Origin: Platerodrilus igneus | Lineage: Eukaryota; Arthropoda; Insecta; Coleoptera; Lycidae | NCBI GenBank assembly: GCA_036346225.1 | Contig: JARFIW010001090.1 | Location: 744,001 to 808,000 of the forward strand | DNA length: 64,000 nucleotides | Reading direction: 5' to 3' | In this document: positions 11,225 through 24,314 of the stretch, in pieces | Position numbering within the stretch: the first letter of the stretch is position 1 | Layout: every line of letters starts with the position of its first letter | Program-made: the position numbers and the translations under genes | Notes under the pieces: generated by a model | What the model was told of the DNA's origin: nothing | Seen by the model: only the letters and a program-made list of their open reading frames with translations | Databases searched by the model: none

Positions 11225-11585
11225 TACGTGATTAAAGACATTGTATTTTCATAAAATCCAACCTATTTAGAGTAATAAACAATAAATAACAGACAGTCCG
11301 TAATGTGATAAAATTTGAACTATAGCGTACACAAATAAGACGACGTGACAAAATGCAATAGAAATTTGGGTTTTCTGACGAATATGCTACATAATATAGA
11401 ACGCCTACGTGAGAAATAAAGCGTTTTATCAAAGGTCTGGACATAAAACTTTGAGAAATACAGAGTCCTGTAGTGATAGCGCAAGATGCAACGCCTTAAT
11501 CTACGAACACGCGAGGAAAACCAATAGAAAAATAGGTATGTGGAGTATTTAAATAGCACGCAGACCTCGTAAACAGCCAGTATCT
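11225..11585 (+). promoter_or_regulatory. Conserved promoter module of TA-element copy B
   Basis: TACGTG at 11225, GACGTG at 11342 and TACGTG at 11406 are followed by a TATA-like TATTTAAATA (11546-11555) and an initiator-like CAGTATC (about 11579). The intervals of 117, 64 and 140 bp nearly equal the 115, 64 and 132 bp of copy D. Confidence 0.5.
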
Positions 11586-11702
11586 CTGTAACCAAGGCAC
11601 GAACCGCATCAGTCAAACATAAATTACTACGCAAGATGAACTTAGTAAAAATAAATAATTGAGTGAAATCAAAGTCAAGTGCCAATAAATACAATAGAAG
11701 CG

Positions 11703-11710
11703 AGGTAAAT
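11703..11710 (+). promoter_or_regulatory. Splice-donor-like site in TA-element copy B
   Basis: GCGAGGTAAAT, with GTAAAT at 11705-11710, sits about 126 bp after the putative initiator, matching the position of the donors in copies A, C and D. Confidence 0.35.
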
Positions 11711-11774
11711 TATTAATTAAATATAATTCTAATATTTAAGAATTTAGGGCTCTAAATAACCTTCAAATAACGAC

Positions 11775-11890
11775 GGATCAATTCTAAATAACCTTCAAAC
11801 AACGACATATGAGCTTTAAACAAAAATTCTAAATAACCTTCAAACAACGACGTATGAATTTTAAACAAAAATTAAATTCCAAATAAGTTC
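11775..11890 (+). repeat. Short tandem repeat in TA-element copy B
   Basis: The phrase AATTCTAAATAACCTTCAAACAACGAC occurs in three slightly different copies between about 11745 and 11870, just downstream of the donor. Other TA-element copies carry unrelated repeats at the same relative place. Confidence 0.6.
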
Positions 11891-12119
11891 TGAGGAAACT
11901 TCAAATTAAACTACAAGTCATTCCAAGTAATTATAAAGAAGAGAATTCAAACGATTTAAATAATTATTCTGGTCAACGAGTTGAGGAAACTACGCTAAGA
12001 GTCAACTGGGAGAAGTCGTAACAAAGAATCAAATTGGAAACAATCCAGGGGTGCTGACCATCCACATATAGGGGTAGTTTCAGGAAACAAACAGGGACAA
12101 ACACAGGTCAGAGATTTAT

Positions 12120-13330
12120 AATCCTTTAGTCTATAACTAATTTTAATGAAATCCTTATCCTAATTTTGCACATTTACTTTTTACAAAAATGTCAAACAGC
12201 ACCCTTTTTTAACTCTCTGTCATACCTATAAATCCAGTTGATTTATAAAATTGAATAGCAAGAAAATTCAATAGAATTAAAACTTACCATAATATTTAAT
12301 ATGAAAATGAAAGCTTAACCCTGAATGAATATACAATTTTCAAGTCAAATTAGATATGATCAGAAACAGTGTGTCTTTTAGAACATCTTCTGATTACACA
12401 CCACTTCAATGTTATAATAAATAATAGTACACGTCGAAATAAAGGTAGAGTTTATACTAGAACTAGCACTCTAGAGTATACAGTAGTACATAGTAGTAGC
12501 AACCTTAGATGCTCGGTGAAAGAACTGAAACAAAATAGCATGAAAATGATTCTCGAAAGGACTAGGATTGTACTCAAAGGGTTTCATGACATATGTTTTA
12601 GATGTTTCTCCATTTCACTGCAATAAAGGACTATCGTATATAAGTGTGAACCCAATTGTGACAGTTTACTTTTAGTTTAAATTCAGTCCTAATAAACGTT
12701 TGATATACATAAATCAATGTAAATATAAATGCGTTTATGTGTTATAAATGTGTTAGATAAATAAATTACCAGTAAGATTAGTGCTACAATTGTGTTTAAT
12801 CGTCGTACTTAGAAGATTAAATTAGTGTCTACAAATAGTGATTAAACAAGTGTTACGGTAAACAAGACTCGGTAAATATTTGTGATTGTGAAGAGTAACT
12901 ATTAGACTTGCATTTAATAGAAATAAAGAACAAGTAGATAATCCACTACAATACAAGGCAGTTATGTCAATTCCAAATTTCGTGTAGAGAAATGTGCCAT
13001 TCAAGAGAAGAATATGTTGATTCAATTTAGAACAAATAGAAGTCAAGAAGCAAGTGCCATCAAAAGGCATTGTATGTGTGCTTTGCATATTCCGGAAAAT
13101 ACACTAGTATTCTGCGAGGTTTTACTGCAAAATATATAATACAATAGCTTTTCACAACAAATGGTTTAATCACCAATTTAGATTAATAAGAGACCTAGAG
13201 ATTTAACTATAATGTCATGGAGTATGAAAATATTTAAAATAACATCCGAATTTCAAGAATCTAACAAAGTCTTAAAATAATTATAAACTAAAGTACAACA
13301 AAAATGGAGAGTACACAAAAATGAAACGTA
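12120..13330. other. AT-rich stretch, nothing recognised
   Basis: No coding sequence or repeat boundary is supported. Open frames here are short and have no recognisable domain. Confidence 0.5.
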
Positions 13331-13331
13331 A

Positions 13332-14636
13332 TAACGGGTGATTTTTTTGAGGTTAGGATTTTCATGCATTAGTATTTGACAGATCACGTGGGATTTCAGA
13401 CATGGTGTCAAAGAGAAAGATGGTCAGTATGCTTTGACATTTCATCATGAATAGACTTACTAACGAGCAACGCTTGCAAATCATTGAATTTTATTACCAA
13501 AATCAGTGTTCGGTTCGAAATGTGTTTCGCGCTTTACGTCCGATTTATGGTCTACATAACCGACCAAGTGAGCAAACAATTAATGCGATTGTGACCAAGT
13601 TTCGCACTCAGTTTACTTTATTGGACATTAAACCAACCACACGAATGCGTACAGTGCGTACAGAAGAAAATATTGCGTCTGTTTCTGAGAGTGTTGCTGA
13701 AGACCGTGAAATGTCGATTCGTCGCCGTTCGCAGCAATTGGGTTTGTGTTATTCGACCACATGGAAGATTTTACGCAAAGATCTTGGTGTTAAACCGTAT
13801 AAAATACAGCTCGTGCAAGAACTGAAGCCGAACGATCTGCCACAACGTCGAATTTTCAGTGAATGGGCCCTAGAAAAGTTGGCAGAAAATCCGCTTTTTT
13901 ATCGACAAATTTTGTTCAGCGATGAGGCTCATTTCTGGTTGAATGGCTACGTAAATAAGCAAAATTGCCGCATTTGGGGTGAAGAGCAACCAGAAGCCGT
14001 TCAAGAACTGCCCATGCATCCCGAAAAATGCACTGTTTGGTGTGGTTTGTACGCTGGTGGAATCATTGGACCGTATTTTTCAAAGATGCTGTTGGACGCA
14101 ACGTTACGGTGAATGGCGATCGCTATCGTTCGATGCTAACAAACTTTTGTTGCCAAAATGGAAGAACTGAACTTGGTTGACATGTGGTTCCAACAAGATG
14201 GCGCTACATGCCACACAGCTCGCGATTCTATGGCCATTTTGAGGAAAACTTCGGAGAACAATTCATCTCAAGAAATGGACCGGTAAGTTGGCCACCAAGA
14301 TCATGCGATCTGACGCCTTTAGACTATTTTTGTGGGGCTACGTCAAGTCTAAAGTGTACAGAAATAAGCCAGCAACTATTCCAGCTTTGGAAGACAACAT
14401 TTCCGAAGAAATTCGGGCTATTCCGGCCGAAATGCTCGAAAAAGTTGCCCAAAATTGGACTTTCCGAATGGACCACCTAAGACGCAGCCGCGGTCAACAT
14501 TTAAATGAAATTATCTTCAAAAAGTAAATGTCATGGACCAATCTAACGTTTCAAATAAAGAACCGATGAGATTTTGCAAATTTTATGCGTTTTTTTTTTA
14601 AAAAAAGTTATCAAGCTCTTAAAAAATCACCCCATA
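13332..14636 (+). mobile_element. Complete mariner/IS630-type transposon with TA target duplication
   Basis: TA (13332-13333) precedes ACGGGTGATTTTTTTGAGG, and the other end reads inward as TGGGGTGATTTTTTAAGAG before TA at 14635-14636. The inverted repeats are about 17 bp and imperfect. The 1.3-kb length is typical of the group. The single transposase gene is frameshifted, so the copy is dead but structurally complete. Confidence 0.85.
13447..14527 (+). pseudogene. Mariner-type transposase, frameshifted
   Basis: This encoded the DDE transposase that cuts the element out and reinserts it at TA. The start ATG at 13447 opens 221 codons with an N-terminal helix-turn-helix region (NEQRLQIIEFYYQNQ) and a second DNA-binding part (MSIRRRSQQLGLCYSTTWK). 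The first catalytic aspartate lies in ILFSDEAHFW. The frame breaks near 14098. The second catalytic region, QQDGATCHTARDS (about 14195-14230), and the third, RSCDLTPLDYF (about 14305-14335), follow in other frames. At least three further frame changes occur, near 14150, 14240 and 14330. The C-terminus ends NEIIFKK at 14524. About 350 codons are spanned in total, normal for the family. Confidence 0.85.
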
Positions 14637-17120
14637 CCACAATCTTTAAAAATTGGATGCCAATATGAACATTGTTTCATACAAACTAATATTAGATATG
14701 ACCACCGCATTTGCAAGTAATTAGTTTCAAAATTAAACAAGCAGGACATGATATAACTTTTTTTTTAACAAAAAAATGAATCTGATTGCAGTTACAATTA
14801 TTCCATCCCTTATGGTTTCAGCTAAGATTAAGTAATAATATAAATTAACAAATTTGACTGTTCTTTATACCGTTTTTAAAAAATTCTAAACGCTATTGAT
14901 ACACAGTGAATTGTGATTAGTTCATGTATGTCTATGTAGTGTAAGTGCTTACTGAGCAATTATGTTTAAAAACTTATAGCTCTTATATTAATAAGAGTGA
15001 TGTCAATTGTAAATAAAGAAACAGTTAATTATACTTGTCATTTTGGCACTTCTTTTATATAATAAATGTTAAGATACTTCCCTTAAATACAATTCAAACC
15101 TCGTCAAGAGTAAATTTTTCAAGTGTGTATTAAACTGTGAAGTGAATTACAATAAAATCAAAATCCAATTTTAATAATGGATTATATTAAAACTTGGTGC
15201 AAGTTTTCATTTTCAAAAGAAGAACAGTTGATCGATATTAATTAACATTATTTTAAATAATAATTAGAATTTAGTTAGATTGTTTGCTAGAAATTGTGAT
15301 ATAAGTTTTATTTCCTAAACTGATAGGGTTGTTAAAACTTACACAAATATTTCAGATGTTGTACAATGTACATAAAACTGTACATACAATACAATACAAA
15401 TTATTTTCAAATAATGAGCTAGTATGATATAGATTGAGAGAGAAATGCTTTTATAGCTCAATGCTTATTGAACAGTTGTAATTATCAATAACTGGTCCAC
15501 AATTAGGATAATATTAAACAATATGTCAAACATATGGAATGCCAAATAATAACCAAATATTCATACCAAAACATCATCAGTTTATTGATACGCTGTAACA
15601 TGCATTTCTCAAAGTATCACATATGCTATACTAATTCCCATAAATGTTTAAATGAAATATTTTGTTTTTGTTTCTAATACCTGTAGTAAATATTGGTTAT
15701 TACACTGATTGTACACTTTTCTAATGTAGGTCAATACTATAGGTTGCGAAACAAACTTGTCATGTGCATTTCTTAGAAATATATTGTGAACTTGTGAAAG
15801 CAATTTCATTTTGGTTTTAAATCAAACATGTTAACCTGGGTTCAATCAAATTTTGATGTAGATGGTTTGACTGATTGGCTCTCTGTAAAAATTAATCTTA
15901 TGATTGTGGCTTTTTATTTTGCAAGTAGCATACCTTCTGAATATGCTACTGTTTATTAACAATAACAATTCTCAACAGTCTTATGCTTATTGGTGGTAAA
16001 CTAAAACTATTGCTAGCAAAGGTTTTTGTTAGAATACGTACAGAAAGCAAATGCAAAAAAGATTTGTCGAGCCAACAAATACTTGAATGTTAAAATACCA
16101 GTTTGCAAGTTATGTCAGTATTGAAAGATCAATTGTCAAATTTTGACAAAAAGATGAAATAGGAGGTGTTGTTTAAGTTAAAATATGAACGACTAGTTAA
16201 TTTTAAACAGGATAATTGGATGGAAAGTAAAAAATGCTATAAGTAGACCAATATTTAAATGTATTAATCATATTTACAGGATTTAAGAAGTAGAGGTTAT
16301 TTAGAGATAAAAATATTATTTCAATGAAGGCTATCTTAAAAAGACAACAAATAAGTAAAATAGGTAATTCAAAAAGAGGCAGGAACATAAGTGTAAGTAA
16401 TGAAATATTTTGGTGCCGGTTTGGTTATCTGCGCTTTATCCAGTACAATTCTATGGCAAGTATGTGAATTAACAAAGAGAGTGATTGCATGTGTCATGTG
16501 GTGTGTGAGTGAAAAAGACTATCTTGAAGTGCATAAAAATTGACAAAAGGATTGAATAATTATAATTCAGAAAAAAAGATGTCCATAATAGAGTAAAACA
16601 AGCAGCATGGATAAAAGAAATGTTTGAATATTGTTTGTAACAATTTTTTTGTGTAACAAAATTTCTTTACAGTGTAACAAATCTATAAAAATTCGCTTAA
16701 AACTATTTATTTGCAAACTTAAAAAATAAAATTCCAAATTAATAACTCTTTGGTCCATGTGGAAAACATAAGACAATCCGTTATTTCCTAGTTTAATTAA
16801 ATCACAAGACTAAACTCCACATTTTGTAACGATAATAATATTGAAAATACCTCAGGTATTTTAAAGCCTTGCTTAGAACGTTTTAAATAGCATTCTTATC
16901 GTTAAAAGTCCAAGTAAATAACTTATTATTCACATTTATGCCAAGGTTTTGAACTTGCTTCATAAACACGGAGCATAGCCGTCAAACATGTGTTCTGATT
17001 AGTATAAAATTCCACGGAGATAAAAATTCCCCATGCGGAACTGTCTTCATAAATTGTTTTCCTAATCCGATCACTTCCACGTTATTCTTCGTGCAAAGTG
17101 GGCTGAAAGTCGTTGATGGT
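14637..17120. other. Long AT-rich non-coding stretch
   Basis: No gene, RNA or transposon end is recognised. Short open frames are Phe/Leu/Ile-rich products of AT-rich sequence. It may be intronic or intergenic. Confidence 0.5.
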
Positions 17121-17341
17121 AAAAATTAATGGTGAAAAGTCAGACAGTGCCTTAATTTATATTCTTTCAGTTCAAAACCCCTCAGGGCAATAATATCACA
17201 ATTTAAAGTCAATCTGGAGTCCTTTGAACTCAATAGCTGCAAGTGAACAGCAAAAGATGAACTGATGATCATATCCAACGCAAAGGTAGCAGTTGGCGAC
17301 CTGTGGTTGAGGGGGTCTTTTACTTTGGACAAATTCTTTAC

Positions 17342-17477
17342 CGTATTTAAACGAGAAAACCAGTTGTGTTAAACGACCCCCTTCTTCGCGTATGGTCACA
17401 TTACTTGCCGTAAAACCCCATCGTTTCAGTTCACGAGATCCGTTTGTTGAAGTCGTAATAAAACTTAATTTTACCAA
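17342..17477 (-). CDS. Second candidate host exon, weak
   Basis: From ATG at 17475-17477 the minus strand reads MVKLSFITTSTNGSRELKRW and on to VFSFKY, then reaches a donor-like ACG|GTAAAG at 17342/17341. Composition is balanced and codon use looks protein-like over 45 codons, unlike the flanking AT-rich DNA. The frame stays open to 17196 if not spliced. I do not recognise the protein and no partner exon is visible, so this may be chance or an old element. Confidence 0.22.
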
Positions 17478-17479
17478 TT

Positions 17480-20400
17480 TTTCGTAACTACATATACTTT
17501 GCGAAAGAAAAATTACTCGTTAAATTTTCGCAATATTTGAAGCTCTCTCACTTACGAGAAGCCTAAACAAAATAATGTTTTATTAGTAACAAAATACGAT
17601 TTGTATTCAGTTCCTGTTTTTTAAATTAAATGTTCAAATTTGTAAATGGCTGCCTGATCTGACATTCATAAAGATACCAAATATGTAAAGAAATCTTGTT
17701 CAAATAGTCAAAAGTAAAGTATCTGTGAAATAATTTAATTGTTAAATGTGGTGGTTATTTGATTTGATTATTTGTTATGAAACAGACATATTATCATGCA
17801 AGGAATTCTTTTTGTAAAAAAACATGTCAAAAATGTTTCTATGTCGAAGATGTCTGATTGATTATGCTGTAAATTAATCCAAGAATTTAAATTGAAAAAA
17901 TTAAGAATTAACAAATACAAACGGGTTTTCTGTGCCTACCCTTTTTAATTGACTAATAATTACTAGAAACAGTGGCGTCCAACTTTAGATTAAATTGTTT
18001 TCTGTTTAACTAAAAAAATTTCTCATGCCCATATCTAACTTCCCTTGGAGTGATAGCCAAGTTAGCCGTCCGCAAACAGATTTTCGCCTTCCCATCTTCT
18101 AAGCTTAAAACTTTAATATTTTTAAAGTTTAATACTATAGCGAGTCTCGTGCAACGTAAAAACCTATGCAGTAGTTATAAAAATTATTATTTGTTTCTTT
18201 AACACGCTTGATATATAAAACCGGTAACATTAGCGCCGTATCATACGACGTTCTTAATCTTGGCATGTCAGTTGTACAATTAACCATGCATAAATATTCA
18301 AAACTGTTTCAATATGGAGGAGGTTTGGCAATCAAAAATGTTAACAAAGAATTGTCACTTATTATGTAAGGTTTAGTTGATTGAGAGTTGCAGACTGGCA
18401 AGGACAAGAATTTCATGTATTGCTATTTGGCTTAATTTGTCAAACTGTAAAAGAGTGCTGTATTAAACCAGTCCATTGACTGATAACAAGCAATTATTTA
18501 TGTTCTTTAAAAACCTTTGAAGGTTTTTTGCAACATGTTGCATTTGACTGCTACTTGTATATGCAGCATTAAATAAAAAAACACATTCTCAATTGCACTT
18601 AAATACACAACAAATTATATGCCACATATATCATCATTTTTAATTTAGTTTTCTAAAGTGTCCAAGATATTAAGATGATATTTGTTAAACATGCCATTAC
18701 TAGAAGACAGTAAAAGACATTGCATCAAGAATATTATGAAAATTTTTTGACCAGTATTAAATCATTAAAAAGAGTAACAACTTTCTGATTTAAAGATAAG
18801 TTTACATATGAATTCTTTTGGCTTTGAAACTATAAATTTTTTAAGTTTTCTTTTGACATATTTTCGAATAATTTTTATCAGTTATGAGTTATTTGCTTAT
18901 TAATAACGTAAAAGCTTTATAAATTCCTTAAATTTACGGAAACAGTTAATAAGAGGATATAGAGCATTTATGCTGAAAGATATCTTTTATACACTTGTAC
19001 TTTGTAGTAATAGCTTTTATAATAAAAATGAACCGTAAAAGCAACAAACTATAATAAAACAATTGAATCTTATTTCTGTTTTTTGTCAAAATCTACAATG
19101 ACAGGTTCAATGACAAAAATACACAAAATGTGAGTTAAATGATGCTATATTATTGATTACAATGTTGTTACTCCAGTCCATAAGAGCAAAATATGTTGAC
19201 AGACTACTCTTGTGACCTTTTCAAACCTTTTATCATATATAAGCAAAATACATAAAACATTTCATTGGTTGGTTAGTAATAGGACTGTGCTAAACAATAC
19301 ATATTTATAATGAGATGTTACGATTTTTCTTCTTGTGAAGGTAAAATAGACCGATCTGAGGAGCTGCAGAAATAGTGAAATAGATCATTAGCTGTTTTCT
19401 CTTTAAAAGTTGCCAACAAACATAGTTGACAAATAACTCAATTTGTTTATAACATTCAGTTATGCCAGACTACATTCTACTAATACGAATAAAAATTAAT
19501 GCTCTCTTAAAATTACATTTTGACTTTCTATTAAAAATTACAAGTGCAAAAGCATAAAATTTCAGCATATCCGTGATTCATTCATTCCATAAATTATTTT
19601 CAAATGAAATATTACTCACTTAGTAATCAAAAATAACTAATTTGGCTACATAAACAGTTAATACTATATTCAAATTACAGAAAATATATTAGTTGGCAAT
19701 ACAATACATTTGCCCAATATTAATACTGATTATGACTCATTCCATAATAAGTGATACTGACAATATCAGGTGAATGACAAAAAGATCAATGGTTTTAATA
19801 GATTTGAGCCACATAAGATAAAAAGAAATGCCAATTTCGATATTAATTGTAATAACATTAATCTTTTATATAATTCCTACTAGGAACTTTGTAGTATAAT
19901 TGCCAGTGCAATATAAAATATACTTTAAAAATAATTTATCGCTACATTGTATGATCCTCTTCGACTGTATAACTTGATAATTTTTTAAAAAACAAAGCTA
20001 CATACAAATTATATTAATTAATATATAAATCATCAGATTTTCTGAAAAATTTAACTTGTTTATAATTTTAGTTTGTCATGCTTTCCAATCCCAGATAAGT
20101 AGAACACTATACAAAAATACACCATATCTTTGTTACCTGTAAAGTACAAAAAAACTCCTGTATGTTTTATAATTAGTTTAAAGTAATTCTATCCAGAAAA
20201 CAAACATGTGTCCAAATAACTACAAAACAGAATTTTATTTGCTACCAAATAATTGGAAAAATTGGAAAATAAATTTTCCTTTGAAAACGATTAGAAAAAA
20301 CCTTTTGTGAACATGTAATTGTCAATTTCCTTTTAATATTTAATTATAACAAATGAGCTCTATTTAAAACTATTATTTATTATATTAAATACAAAAGTGT

Positions 20401-21130
20401 ATAATTCGTTTATTTATTTCAATAAGTATTTAAAAACTCTTGATAACAGCAATTTCTACAAAGTTACGTAACTGAAATTTTTATAATTATTTTATCTAAT
20501 CAAAAGTGAGTAGAACTTTAGATGGCAACTACATAATACATTGTATCTAAAAACCATATGAATAAAAATGTTAATAAAGAACTTTAAGATACTTGACAAC
20601 AAAAATCTTGATAACACGATATTTCTCGAAAAATGTGAAATGCTAATTACCACAATAAAACGAAATAATAGTCTTTCATTACTATAGCATTAATTAAGGA
20701 TTCTTTTGAAAAATAGTTCTATTTATTTTTTCTGCACTTTCATAAATTAGAATGCAGAACAACATAATTTATTAAGTCATGGAGTAAGCCATGAAACGAA
20801 CTTTAGAAGATATTTAGATAGGCAACTTCGTGTTTCAAATAACTAAATTCGAGTGTTTAAGTACATACTCCACATTTTAGAGCTGCCATTATGGAAAACA
20901 GAGCAATTTGAATATGGTAGACATGGCTCATATTAATACCTGAAAATTATTTCCACAAGTTCAATACTGAAACTGCCACTGTTGGGCTACTGAAAGAGCC
21001 CATATGAATAAAGTCAAAGTGGTTATTTTAACGCATATAAATTAGAGTGGCTGGTATGTGATATCTTAATACTCTGCTGACTATGGAGACACCAAAAATG
21101 TGCACAATAATAAACTGTATTTACTGGTTT
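17480..21130. other. Long AT-rich non-coding stretch
   Basis: About 3.6 kb without a supported gene, RNA or repeat boundary. No TIR pair or LTR pair was found by eye. Confidence 0.5.
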
Positions 21131-21139
21131 AGATTATAC

Positions 21140-21830
21140 TCTAACCAAGAGTACTCTTTTGTTCTTTTGTAGGTAGTTTTCTACACAGTGTCCTATCTTT
21201 TCTCTCATAACAATCCACACACCTGAATTTCCTTCCTCTAATCCTGTGTCAACTACTCCTAAAGTCTTCGCTCCAAAAATCTCCCGTCTCTGGCCACCGA
21301 ACTTTGTTGATCCCTATTATGTCTAATGCTAACATATTCATTTCAATTTTCAAGTTCTCTAGCTTACTGACTTGCTTCATACTTCTGACATTCCACAGTC
21401 CGACTCGCAGAATGTTCACGACTCTTTTTCTAAACTTTCCGATCACATCCTCCAAAGTAAACCCCTCCCGGAGATCCGAATGGGGGACAATTTTAACTCC
21501 GGAATTTTTTACCCCAGAGGATGCCGTAATCTTAAGTAACAATTGAAGTACGCTGTGTACTTAGGAGGTAATGTGGTGGTTTCCCATTGCCTTCCACATT
21601 GCAGTAGTGTGTCTTGGAATGCCATACCAACCCCTATGGTCTCTGCCACTGTAAGTACTGAAAAAGCTGCTGCTGCCCTCTTTTGGGGACTTGTCTTAGT
21701 CTGGTTCCTCACTAAAAGAACCCTCAAATTTGATTACACGTGTAGTTCGGCTCTTTAGATCACTGGAACTCTCAGCCGTTCTACCCGTTCTAGTAATCTA
21801 CAATTTCTTCAAGGTGCAGGTCCATTCAGA
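21140..21830 (-). pseudogene. RTE-like LINE fragment: 5' leader and start of endonuclease
   Basis: The minus-strand frame 21249-21542 contains LRVGLWNVRSMKQVSKLENL followed by LDIIGINKVRWPETGDF. This is the opening of an apurinic-type endonuclease of the kind in RTE-like LINEs often annotated as craniofacial development protein 2-like. Upstream (21560-21830) is a leader with GGAAGGCAATGGGAAACCAC, a phrase common in such elements. Downstream (21140-21230) a short piece fits a later part of the same domain, so an internal segment is missing. No reverse transcriptase is present. It is a dead fragment. Confidence 0.6.
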
Positions 21831-21899
21831 ACGGAGAAAACTTAACATTCTTAAGTAATTTATGATTGGTTGTGCATCGGTCAGGAGGTGTTATTAATT

Positions 21900-22340
21900 C
21901 ACACATGTTCAAAAATGATGTTCGTAAAGCTGTAACTGCAAATGATGTTCGATATCATATGATAAATAATTTTGTAGCCTGAATTGAATAATAATACTCT
22001 GGAGAAAACGTGGTCTAAGCAGTATGGTGCAACCTGTTATACTGTTCATGAAACCATTAAGTTTTTCTAGAAAAAATTTCTTGAACATGTAATCTCCAGA
22101 ATTGTTCTTGTTAATTGGCTATTAAGATCATGTGATCTGACACCATTAAACTATTGTCTCTGAGGTTATCTGAAAAACCAGCTAACCCACAATCAATTCC
22201 TAAGCCCAATAGAAAAATTATTTGTACAATTGATAAGTTAGAAACACAATTATGCTAAAATGTCCTTATAAATTTTAACAAAAAGTGGACATTTGTCAAG
22301 CTGTAAGAGGTGCACTTTTGGTAAATGCTGGTAAATTCTT
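21900..22340 (+). pseudogene. Relic mariner transposase, C-terminal half
   Basis: The plus strand around 22120-22175 reads RSCDLTPLNYCL followed by a stop and GYLKNQ, clearly related to RSCDLTPLDYFLWGYVKSK of the 13.3-kb mariner. Just upstream, near 22025-22055, GATCYTVHETI corresponds to the second catalytic region. A later piece near 22285 reads CQAVRGALL. Stops and frame changes are frequent, no termini are visible, and the piece is much older than the 13.3-kb copy. Confidence 0.55.
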
Positions 22341-22344
22341 GTTT

Positions 22345-24180
22345 CTGGTCGTTACTGCTTAAAAAATATAAATAAAACTGAATTTTTGAAAATTTTACAC
22401 ATGTATTACAATAGCAAAATGGTATTATTTAAACAAAACTGACAGACCATGTAACATTTCAAAATGTTATTTTATAATTAACAAACTTTAACAAAGCATA
22501 CAACTCTGAACAAAGAATATGTTCGTTTTATATTCAAATAAGTATATACGCACTAGATAATATATAAAATATCATTTTGGTAACTACCTCAGTACTAATG
22601 CATTTGTAAAATTTTGTAGTTTGTTATAATTGTAATGGTAGTATATATTGTTAATCATGCTGATAGATCATTATCAAATGTGGCACACCAGATGACACGT
22701 AAAAAAAGTTCCCTCTAAAAAAATATGTTCATGGAAAACAACTATACTTCTTTAAAATTTTTGAAGTATGATAACCGTATGATGCTCCAAACAATATTGT
22801 TCAAATTTTGAATAAAAATAAAAACTATCTTTATCAACTTCCTAATTTAAAGGAGCAGGCTGTGTCAAAGGTATAGCAATAAAATCCATTTCAAGTTGAT
22901 ATAATGGCATCCTTCACATTATTTAATATGCTTTAGTATAACTAATTTGCTAAAATATATAAAGGACCCATACTGTTTAAATACTTTATTAAATAATAAC
23001 TGTACATCCATATAAGATACCTCTGAAAGTATCTACAAATAAAATAATACAGTGTTGGTTTAACATATAGTAAACTAAACAATCAGGAAGTTGTTCTTCT
23101 GAAATAATAAAAAAAATCCAAAAATTACAAGCAGTCTGTAAAGTTTAAAAATCAAAAAAAGATACTGTTTCCATTAATATGCAGCCTGAAAGGCTATACC
23201 AAGAGTATCTTAGCATAAAACCATCAAGGCAGATTTTAATAAATACACATTGTACAAATAAATATGACATAAAAATCAAGTAAATAATGCATTAGGGTAC
23301 TAAGAACCTTTAGTAAGTAAACCTAACCTTTAGTTTTTACACGTCCTTTAGTTTATAGTAAAGTACTCCACTTGCTTTTACTATAGCTGCTGATAAAGAG
23401 TTTTAAAAAAGGGAGCTGTTACGTTCCATTTCATATTTGAAAATTTACTACCTACTTACTTTAATAACAGTTTCTATTCATTTGAATTTATGAGTTGCTA
23501 TAATTAATGATTTCAAGCCCGCTTAGTTAGGCAGCCAACTTTGCTTGTCCTTTATTAAGTTCACGAGTTCGCTTGTCTATATTCTTTCTATCCCTTATCT
23601 AGACATGTAATCCTCGCTAATTGAGAATTTCTTGAATGTTGCTAGTTTAATGATAATTAGGTAAATCAGTCGCGTTATCTTGGCAAGATAAACACCTACT
23701 CAATTTAATTTCTAATGTAGATGGAATTTCCATGATTATTTTTTTGGAAAACAACTACATTGGTTAAACGAATTCACTACACTTTAACACTTGGTCGTGT
23801 TGGTTCATATCTGCTAAATCAGACAGTTGCAAATCCTTATGATGGAAAACGTGCTTTTTCTTTTTACGTGACTGGTAGGTAGTGGAAAGGTGAGATTCTT
23901 TTAATAGAACTGTTAATATTTTCAGCCCGGATTTGTACTCAACATTCTTCGATTCTTAAAACTAAGGTTTGCTTTATTGTACACCAGACACTTACATTAT
24001 CGGTACAGCATATTTTGTCTGGCTACCGTATTATATGTAGATCAAGATAGGATGAGATGGGCAACCATTGTAGATACACATACCCTTCACAGGCTGTATA
24101 AAGGAATACTATACGATGATGAGCAACAGCTATTTATGAGGCGCCGTTTGTGTCTATAATAAATACCAAAATATGTATTT
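22345..24180. other. AT-rich stretch, nothing recognised
   Basis: No supported gene. The 60-codon plus-strand frame at 23977-24159 has no recognisable domain and no splice context. Confidence 0.45.
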
Positions 24181-24224
24181 TTTTCTAATATATATGTAAA
24201 ATATTTTATAATATATATTTTTTT

Positions 24225-24260
<36 letters not shown>

Positions 24261-24314
24261 AAAATATATATATTTAAAAATATATATATTTATATATATA
24301 TATATATATATATA
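24225..24314. repeat. (TA)n array with TTTAAAAA interruptions, left of TA-element copy C
   Basis: Alternating TA runs broken by ATTTAAAAATA blocks directly precede the TTGCTGTGATAAGGGG start of copy C. Confidence 0.85.

Larger units (their letters stand above)
10778..12115 (+). mobile_element. TA-element copy B, 5' part
   Basis: It follows a (TA)n run (10746-10777) and starts GCTGTGATAAGAAGGTAATT, then TTAAGGGTGTATTAAG and AATACATGTAAATA, in the same order as copy A. It also matches copy D in CAATAGCGAGCACACTGTATATAAA and in its TACGTG words, so B and D form one subgroup. The conserved block GGGGTGCTGACCAT ... CACAGGTCAGAG near 12046-12110 is the last shared feature seen. The 3' end with CGTAACGTTGTG and GCTAG is missing, so the copy is truncated or too diverged beyond 12115. 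It has no coding capacity. Confidence 0.6.

Noticed and set aside
11232..11694. Minus-strand frames of 70 and 124 codons
   Set aside because: They lie antisense inside TA-element copy B across its conserved promoter words and have no recognisable domain.
14637..21130. Search for LTR pairs or TIR pairs in the quiet region
   Set aside because: None could be supported by eye; short AT-rich similarities were not distinctive.
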